7,640 nucleotides of DNA from the NCBI GenBank assembly GCA_021848555.1, contig JAJZUN010000115.1, forward strand, positions 1-7,640, written 5' to 3'. Under the pieces are notes generated by a model, which saw only the letters and a list, made by a program, of their open reading frames with translations, searched no databases and was not told the origin of the DNA. The translations under genes and the position numbers were made by a program. Of this stretch, positions 1 to 5,176 are shown one piece after another. The first letter of the stretch is position 1. Each line of letters begins with the position of its first letter. This DNA comes from Pseudomonadota bacterium (GTDB lineage Bacteria > Pseudomonadota > Gammaproteobacteria > Burkholderiales > SG8-39).

Positions 1-2996
1 TGTGGGCCGTGAACGCTTTTCTGCACATACCGGTCGAAGTGCTGCCGCAGTTCGACTATCCGCAGATCAGCGTCACCGCGCATCTGCCAGGCACCACCGC
101 GACCGAGCTCGAGCATCTGGCCGTCTATCCCCTCGAGAGCCAGATTCTGACTCTGACCGGTTTGCGCAGCGTGCGCTCCGTCATGGGTAATGGCACGGTC
201 GAGATCGATGTGCGCTTCCGCCAGGGAACCAGTGCTCAGATCGATCTGCAGGCAGTCAACGGTGCGATCGATCGCGCCCGTGGACAGTTGCCGGCGCAGG
301 CGCATCCTGTGGCACAGATCATGGGCAACGCGATCAACGAAGTCGCCGACTACACCGTGCAGATTCCCTCTGGCGTCGCCCCGGCCTTGGTGCAGCGCGC
401 GTTGCAGGCCAATATCGCCCCGGCGCTGCGAGCGATTCCCGGAGTGCAGTTCGTCAACGTGTATGGCGCGGGTGACGAAACACTGTGGATCCAGCCCGAC
501 TTGGACGCGATGCGACGCTATGGCGTCGGCATCGAGGCGATCGTGCAGGCGGTGCGCTCGCAGACTCTGCTCGCCCCAGCCGGCTACCTGACCCTGGGGC
601 ACAACGATGTGCTGATCGAGGCGCGCAGCCTGCCGGCACACATCGACCAGCTCGAAGCGCTTGCGGTGTCCACATCGAAGGGACCGGTTCCGCTGCGCGC
701 GCTGGCTCGGGTCGTCCGCTCGGCCGTGCCGACCCACAATGCTGTGGCCCTCGACGGCCGTCCCAGCGTGGCCCTGACCGTAATCAAGCAGCCCGGGGCA
801 TCGACCGTGGCCGTGGCCCAGGCCGTGCAGGCCACGCTGGACCAGACCCTGTCGCAACTGCCTTCAGGCGTGCGCTGGGTGCAGACCTACGACCAGGGAC
901 ACCTGGTCGGCATCGTCGGCGCGGACCTTGGGCGCAACCTGCTGATCGGTGCGTTGCTTGCGGTGCTGATGCTGTTCTGGGTACTGGGAGCAGGACGCGG
1001 CATCGTCATGCTGGCCTTGAGCATCCCGCTGTCACTGTTGCTGTGCATCGCAGCGCTGCACACTCTCGGGCAGGACCTGAACCTGATGACCTTCGGCGCG
1101 CTGACCGTCGCGGTGGGCCTGCTGGCCGACGACGCGATCATCGTGCTGGAGAGCATCTATCACCGCTGGGAAAGCGGCGACGCGCACTGGCAGGGAATCT
1201 TGGCGGGACTCAAAAGCATCGTGATCCCGGACGTCACCGGCACCCTGACCAACATCGCGATCTACGTTCCGCTCCTGTTCGTCGGCGGCCTCGTCGGGCT
1301 GTTCTTCATCCCTTTCTCGATAGCGATGATCCTGGCGCTGCTGGCATCGCTGCTGGTATCCCTGACCCTCATTCCGCTGGGCCTGGGCTTCATCAATGCA
1401 CGGCCGAGCTCTGGAACCAGTAGCGGCCAGCGCTTGTTGCACTGGCTGCAACACGGCAACGAGCGCTTGTTCCAATGGGTCGCACGCGCGCCGCGTACGA
1501 GCCTGGCGATCACATTCGCGGTCCTGCTGATCAGCCTGGTCGGACTGGTGCTGGTGCCGATCAACTTCCTGCCGCTGCCCAACGAGGGAGCACTGCTTGA
1601 GTCCTTCACCCTGCCTCCGGGCGCCTCGCTACTCGACACTCGCGCCGCAGTGCAACACATCACCGCGCAATTGCTACGCGATCCGGCGGTTGCCCATGTG
1701 TACGCGCGCATCGGCTCGGCCTCGTCGACCACCTACACCGAACCCGCCTACGCTGGAGAGATCCAGGTGGCGCTCAAACCCGGCGTCAGCGTCAACGCGC
1801 TCGATGCCATCGGCCAGCGCATCCAGCGCGAGTCGCAGATGCCCGGGGTACAACTCGCGGTGGACACGCCGACCATCGAGCGCGTCGGCGAGAGTCTCTC
1901 CGGACTGCCGCAGCCCTTCGTGATCCACGTATTCGGTGCCAGCGTGCCTGAGTTGCGGCAGATCGCGCAAGACGTCACCGCGCGCCTACGCCGCATTCCG
2001 GCGCTGGCCGACGTGTTCAACAACGATGGCTATCCGGTCACGCAACTGCAGATCGAGCCCCGGACGCAAGCTCTCGCGATCCACGGCCTAACCCCCGCAG
2101 CGCTCTATGCGCAACTTGAGCCGCTGATCGACGGGCAGATCATCAGCCGTGTGCCCGAGGGCAACGTGCCGCTGGATCTGTATGTGAGACTGGCCGACGC
2201 GCCACAGCGCTCGCTCGCGGACATGGGGACGCTGCCGATCCGCAGCGCGGGTGGCTGGACGCCGCTGGGCGGGCTGGCGAGCCTGAAACTGGTCGAGACA
2301 CCCAACCAGATCCGCCACATCGCCGGTGCGCGCGCGCTGGACATTCTGGCCACACCCACCGGGCCGCTGGGCAGCACCGAGGCAGCGGCGCGCCGCGCCT
2401 TGGTCGGGCTGCGCCTTCCGCCCGGCTACCGTATCAGTTTCGGCGGCTTGGCGGCCGAACTCGAGCAGGCCGCCATGGGCTTGTTGCTCGCAACGCTCGC
2501 AGCGTTTGCGATCATGATCGGCATCCTGCTGCTGCAGTTCGACGGCCTGCTGATCCCGGGTATCCTGCTGCTCGAGATTCCGCTGGCGCTCACCGGCGGC
2601 ACGGTGGCGCTGGTGCTCAGCGGCGTGGGGCTGAACGCCACCGGCATGGTCGGCTTCCTGAGCCTGGTGGGCATAGGCCTGCGCCACTCCATCGTGCTTC
2701 TCGACCGCGCCCGCAGCAACGAGAATGCCGGCATGCCGGTCGAAGACGCGGTGCGCGAGGCGATTCAGGTGCGCTTTCGTCCGATCGTGCTGACCGCGGT
2801 GACTGCGATTCTGGGCATGCTGCCCACCGCACTGGGCCTGGGCGAGGGCGCTGCGCCCGAACAGGGGCTGGCGGTGGTGATCCTGGGCGGGTTGGTCTGG
2901 AGCGCGCTGCGCAGCACCAACCTGATCCCCGCGCTGTACCTGCACTGGCGGCGCAAGCAGCTCGCCCGCCAGGCCCCGGCCGGAGAATCCTCGTGA
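1..2996 (+). CDS. RND-superfamily efflux pump, inner-membrane permease subunit (AcrB-like; 5' partial)
   Basis: Proton-driven inner-membrane pump of a tripartite efflux system; the substrate cannot be read from the sequence. The frame is open from nt 3 to the TGA at 2994-2996, giving 997 visible residues (numbered from nt 3). The first residues already match the segment just after TM1 of RND pumps (IPVEVLP, then a PG.TATELE-like stretch), so about 20 N-terminal residues, mostly TM1, lie off the left edge. The in-frame GTG at nt 9 is therefore not the true start. Two periplasmic porter regions flank a TM2-TM6 block (about 313-465) and a TM8-TM12 block (about 823-980), with TM7 near 499-525. 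TM4 has VGLLADDAII with Asp376-Asp377, equivalent to AcrB D407/D408. This DD pair argues against the CusA/CzcA heavy-metal group, whose TM4 reads roughly VDGAV. TM10 has GIGLRHSIVLLD, with Arg894-His895 where AcrB has Lys940-Asn941. TM11 keeps a Thr (T931) in RPIVLT. The gene is translationally coupled to the downstream outer-membrane gene. Family assignment is secure; the subgroup is not. Confidence 0.95.
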   Translation, partial: WAVNAFLHIPVEVLPQFDYPQISVTAHLPGTTATELEHLAVYPLESQILTLTGLRSVRSVMGNGTVEIDVRFRQGTSAQIDLQAVNGAIDRARGQLPAQAHPVAQIMGNAINEVADYTVQIPSGVAPALVQRALQANIAPALRAIPGVQFVNVYGAGDETLWIQPDLDAMRRYGVGIEAIVQAVRSQTLLAPAGYLTLGHNDVLIEARSLPAHIDQLEALAVSTSKGPVPLRALARVVRSAVPTHNAVALDGRPSVALTVIKQPGASTVAVAQAVQATLDQTLSQLPSGVRWVQTYDQGHLVGIVGADLGRNLLIGALLAVLMLFWVLGAGRGIVMLALSIPLSLLLCIAALHTLGQDLNLMTFGALTVAVGLLADDAIIVLESIYHRWESGDAHWQGILAGLKSIVIPDVTGTLTNIAIYVPLLFVGGLVGLFFIPFSIAMILALLASLLVSLTLIPLGLGFINARPSSGTSSGQRLLHWLQHGNERLFQWVARAPRTSLAITFAVLLISLVGLVLVPINFLPLPNEGALLESFTLPPGASLLDTRAAVQHITAQLLRDPAVAHVYARIGSASSTTYTEPAYAGEIQVALKPGVSVNALDAIGQRIQRESQMPGVQLAVDTPTIERVGESLSGLPQPFVIHVFGASVPELRQIAQDVTARLRRIPALADVFNNDGYPVTQLQIEPRTQALAIHGLTPAALYAQLEPLIDGQIISRVPEGNVPLDLYVRLADAPQRSLADMGTLPIRSAGGWTPLGGLASLKLVETPNQIRHIAGARALDILATPTGPLGSTEAAARRALVGLRLPPGYRISFGGLAAELEQAAMGLLLATLAAFAIMIGILLLQFDGLLIPGILLLEIPLALTGGTVALVLSGVGLNATGMVGFLSLVGIGLRHSIVLLDRARSNENAGMPVEDAVREAIQVRFRPIVLTAVTAILGMLPTALGLGEGAAPEQGLAVVILGGLVWSALRSTNLIPALYLHWRRKQLARQAPAGESS
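2982..2986 (+). promoter_or_regulatory. Ribosome binding site of the outer-membrane factor gene
   Basis: GGAGA sits inside the last codons of the RND gene, six nucleotides before the GTG at 2993. It supports the GTG start that overlaps the RND stop codon and so supports translational coupling of pump and channel. Confidence 0.6.
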
Positions 2997-4369
2997 GGAC
3001 ATCGACCATCCTGCGTTTGGCGCGCGGTGCGACGACCTTGACCCTGTGCGGCCTGTTGTTCGCATGCGCCAGCTACGCGCCCAAACCGCTGCCGTCTCAG
3101 GCACACTGGAGCGACAAGTCCGATCTGCGCGTCGACGCGCGCGACATTGCCCTGCCGGCGCTGGCCGCGCAGCGCATCGATTTAAACGCACCGTTGACCA
3201 TGCAGACCGTCGCCACCCTGGCTGTGCTCAACGATCCGAGCCTGCAGGCCGCGCGTGACCGGGCAGGCTTGGCTCAGGCACAGGCGTTCGCGGCTGGGCT
3301 GCTGCCGGATCCGCGGTTCAGCGCCTCGCGCGACATTCCGCAAGGCCAGTCCGGCGGTGCCACGACCACGGCCTACAACCTGGGACTCAGCCTGGATCTG
3401 GGGCGGTTGATTACCCGCGGTGCGGCCGTGTCCTCGGCGCGGGCTCATCTCCGGCAGGTCGATCTGCAGATTCTCTGGCAGGAGTGGCAGACGGCTGCCG
3501 CGGCCGAGGCGGAAGACGTCGCGCTGATCGGACTGCGCGAACGCGACGCCGTGCTCGGCGCGGAGCGCGACGCCGTGATCGAGCGCCTTCAGCGCGACCG
3601 GGACGCGGTGGCCGCAGGCATCCAACCGCGCACGACCGCGGACGCCGACCTGGTGGAACTGCAGTCCCTGCAGCAAAAGCTCGGCGACGACGCCCGGCGG
3701 CATGAAGCAAGGCTTGCCGCACTCGACGCGCTGCTCGGCCTGCGTCCGGGCACACCGCTGCGTCTGGCGGGCCTGCCGCAGTTCGACCCCGATGCGGTGC
3801 GTTGTGCCGCCGCCGCGCTGGATCGTCTGAGTGCGATCCGGCCGGACCTGATGGCGTTGCAAGCCGGTTACGAGAGCCAGGAGCAGAAGCTGCGCGAGGC
3901 GGTGCTGTCGCAGTTTCCTTCGGTCGGGGTCGACATATCCCGGGCCAGGGATACGTCGGACGTTAACACCGTCGGCTTCGGGATCACCCTGAGCCTGCCG
4001 ATTCTCAATGGCAGCCGCGGCGCGATCGCCGTTCAGAGGGCGACGCGCCAAGCTTTGTATAACGACTACAGGCTTCGACTGAGACAGTCTCGCGCCGAGG
4101 CTGAAAAGATTCTCGCCGACATCGATCTGCTGCGGCGGCAGCAACTCGCGCTTCAAGCCGCTCTGCCGGCGTTGGGCGGGGCGGCGCGCGCGACGGAGGA
4201 CGCCCTGCGCAAAGGCGATGTGACCCTGCCACAGGCGCAGGCACAGCGCCTGGCCTTGCTCGACCAGCGCCTGGCGCTGCAGGCCAATGTACAGCAGATC
4301 GCCGAACAGACCGTCGCGTTGCAGTTGTTGACGGGGCGTGGCGTCTTCGAATCGGCGGCGACGCGGTAA
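2993..4369 (+). CDS. TolC-family outer-membrane efflux lipoprotein (RND outer-membrane factor)
   Basis: Outer-membrane and periplasmic channel through which the upstream RND pump would expel its substrate. The 458-residue length is typical of the family. The N-terminus is a lipoprotein signal peptide: Arg2/Arg8/Arg11, a hydrophobic stretch, then LLFAC with Cys25 as the predicted lipidated residue, followed by Ala rather than Asp, which suits outer-membrane sorting. Two outer-membrane-efflux repeats follow, at about 65-250 and 283-455. Each starts with an NDPSLQAAR-like or RPDLMALQA-like helix and contains an alternating beta-hairpin (about 121-137 and 323-340, the latter DVNTVGFGITLSLPILNG). 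The long charged stretch around 175-245 is helical coiled-coil. The GTG at 2993 overlaps the upstream TGA (GTGA, 4 nt) and is preceded by a GGAGA at 2982-2986 with suitable spacing, so this start is well supported and the two genes are co-transcribed. The stop is TAA at 4367-4369. CzcC/CusC-like channels are the nearest familiar relatives; the exact subgroup is uncertain. Confidence 0.93.
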   Translation: MRTSTILRLARGATTLTLCGLLFACASYAPKPLPSQAHWSDKSDLRVDARDIALPALAAQRIDLNAPLTMQTVATLAVLNDPSLQAARDRAGLAQAQAFAAGLLPDPRFSASRDIPQGQSGGATTTAYNLGLSLDLGRLITRGAAVSSARAHLRQVDLQILWQEWQTAAAAEAEDVALIGLRERDAVLGAERDAVIERLQRDRDAVAAGIQPRTTADADLVELQSLQQKLGDDARRHEARLAALDALLGLRPGTPLRLAGLPQFDPDAVRCAAAALDRLSAIRPDLMALQAGYESQEQKLREAVLSQFPSVGVDISRARDTSDVNTVGFGITLSLPILNGSRGAIAVQRATRQALYNDYRLRLRQSRAEAEKILADIDLLRRQQLALQAALPALGGAARATEDALRKGDVTLPQAQAQRLALLDQRLALQANVQQIAEQTVALQLLTGRGVFESAATR

Positions 4370-4421
4370 CGCTCTGCTAGCCGCACCGCGCGAGCCGGCA
4401 CTGCTCTTGACTGCGGTCCAA

Positions 4422-4439
4422 CGCGGCCAGCAAGCCGCG
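4422..4439 (+). other. Hairpin (inverted repeat) in the gap before the PAP2 phosphatase gene
   Basis: CGCGGC (4422-4427) and GCCGCG (4434-4439) form a perfect 6-bp GC stem around the 6-nt loop CAGCAA. No T-tract follows, so it is not a standard intrinsic terminator. It lies 31 nt before the GTG start, so it would be in the leader if transcription reads through from the efflux genes. In such GC-rich DNA a stem of this size could occur by chance. The rest of the 101-nt gap (4370-4470) shows no convincing promoter. Confidence 0.3.
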
Positions 4440-4470
4440 AGAACGGATACTCCTGAAAGCGAAGCACACC

Positions 4471-5076
4471 GTGATCAACACGATCCAGACCCTCAACCAC
4501 GCGCTGTTCCTGCATATCAATGCCGCGCCCGGCACGCCTGGGTGGCTCATCGATGCCGCAATCATCGTCGCGAATGACCTGATCTACGGCCTTCCGCTGC
4601 TGCTCGTCGCACTGTGGTTGGTCGGTAGCACCGCGCGGCGCGGCGCAGCACTGCTGGCGCTCGCCGTGGCCATGCTGGGTCTGGGCGCCAACCAAGTGAT
4701 CGGCATGCTCTGGCCACAGCCACGACCGTTCGCCATCGGGCTGGGCTACGCGTGGGCAGCGCATGCGCACGATGCCTCGTTCCCCAGCGATCATCTCACC
4801 CTGTTCGCTGGTGTCGGCTTGGGCCTTCTGCTCGGCGGCCGAGCGTTTGTCGGGGCGGCGACGATCGCCGCCGGCCTGGCCGTGGGGTGGGCCCGGGTGT
4901 TTCTCGGGTTGCACTTCCCGCTGGACATGGCAGGATCGCTCGTAGTAGCCGGGGCGAGTTGCGCGGCGATCGTGCCGCTGTGGCGCCGTTTGGGCCAGGC
5001 GCTGACCCGCGACTCCGAACGTCTCTATCGGCAGGCACTGGCCCGGCCGATCGCTTGGGGCCTTTTGCGGCCTTAA
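4471..5076 (+). CDS. PAP2-superfamily membrane phosphatase, BcrC/YbjG-like undecaprenyl-diphosphate phosphatase
   Basis: Probably dephosphorylates undecaprenyl diphosphate on the outer face of the inner membrane, recycling the lipid carrier for peptidoglycan and other envelope polymers; excess activity of this family can give bacitracin resistance. The 201 residues contain about five hydrophobic segments (roughly 38-52, 57-78, 109-123, 125-141, 153-170). The three PAP2 phosphatase motifs are present: NQVIGMLWPQPRPF (Arg85-Pro86), SFPSDH (103-108, His108), and ARVFLGLHFPLD (Arg142, His148 as presumed nucleophile, Asp152). The Lys of the classical KX6RP motif is Gly here and the Ser of SRX5HX3D is Ala; the NQ.IG...RPF and AR...G.H.PLD pattern is what I recall for the BcrC group. 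The GTG at 4471 is the only ATG/GTG/TTG start after the in-frame stop at 4408-4410; the ribosome site (GAAG at 4461-4464) is weak. Stop is TAA at 5074-5076. Superfamily is certain; lipid substrate is inferred from motif type. Confidence 0.88.
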   Translation: MINTIQTLNHALFLHINAAPGTPGWLIDAAIIVANDLIYGLPLLLVALWLVGSTARRGAALLALAVAMLGLGANQVIGMLWPQPRPFAIGLGYAWAAHAHDASFPSDHLTLFAGVGLGLLLGGRAFVGAATIAAGLAVGWARVFLGLHFPLDMAGSLVVAGASCAAIVPLWRRLGQALTRDSERLYRQALARPIAWGLLRP

Positions 5077-5077
5077 T

Positions 5078-5106
5078 CTGCAGCGGACCGCGCCGGCTCG
5101 GTGCAG
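5078..5106 (+). other. Weak imperfect hairpin after the PAP2 gene
   Basis: CTGCA (5078-5082) and TGCAG (5102-5106) are complementary and enclose CCG/CGG pairs (5088-5090 and 5099-5101) that could extend the structure with mismatches. No run of T follows, so it does not look like a rho-independent terminator. The rest of the gap (5107-5176) has a TTGGCA at 5116-5121 but no matching -10 box at normal spacing. I see no other signal in this gap. Confidence 0.15.
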
Positions 5107-5176
5107 AATGAAACATTGGCAATTGCAGCCCCTTTGAGGGCGAGTGCCTGATCCGCCGCGCGGAGCCCGACCAACA

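Noticed and set aside
9..11. GTG as the start codon of the RND gene
   Set aside because: The frame is open upstream to the window edge, and the sequence at this point already aligns to the region after TM1, so the true start is off the left edge.
237..275. Two perfect 12-bp palindromes, at 237-248 and 264-275, both centred on GATC-rich sequence
   Set aside because: Both lie within conserved RND coding sequence and are explained by Ile-Asp codon pairs (ATC GAT) in GC-rich DNA; nothing suggests an operator inside the gene.
485..1423. A 312-codon + strand open frame inside the RND gene
   Set aside because: It is an out-of-frame shadow of the RND gene: rich in Arg, Gly, Ala and Pro with no domain pattern, while the RND frame has all the family motifs.
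2088..3191. A 367-codon - strand open frame across the RND/channel junction
   Set aside because: It is antisense to two well-supported genes, and its Gln/Arg/His-rich low-complexity composition is the usual shadow of high-GC coding DNA.
3182..4156. A 324-codon - strand open frame opposite the outer-membrane channel gene
   Set aside because: Shadow of the channel gene; no recognisable motif and no ribosome site I would trust.
4407..4451. Possible sigma70 promoter: TTGACT at 4407-4412 and GATACT at 4446-4451
   Set aside because: The boxes are 33 nt apart, about twice the usual spacing, and no -10-like hexamer lies 16-18 nt after TTGACT.
5128..5141. GCCC/GGGC inverted repeat considered as a terminator after the phosphatase gene
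   Set aside because: Only a 4-bp stem with no following T-run; too weak to call.
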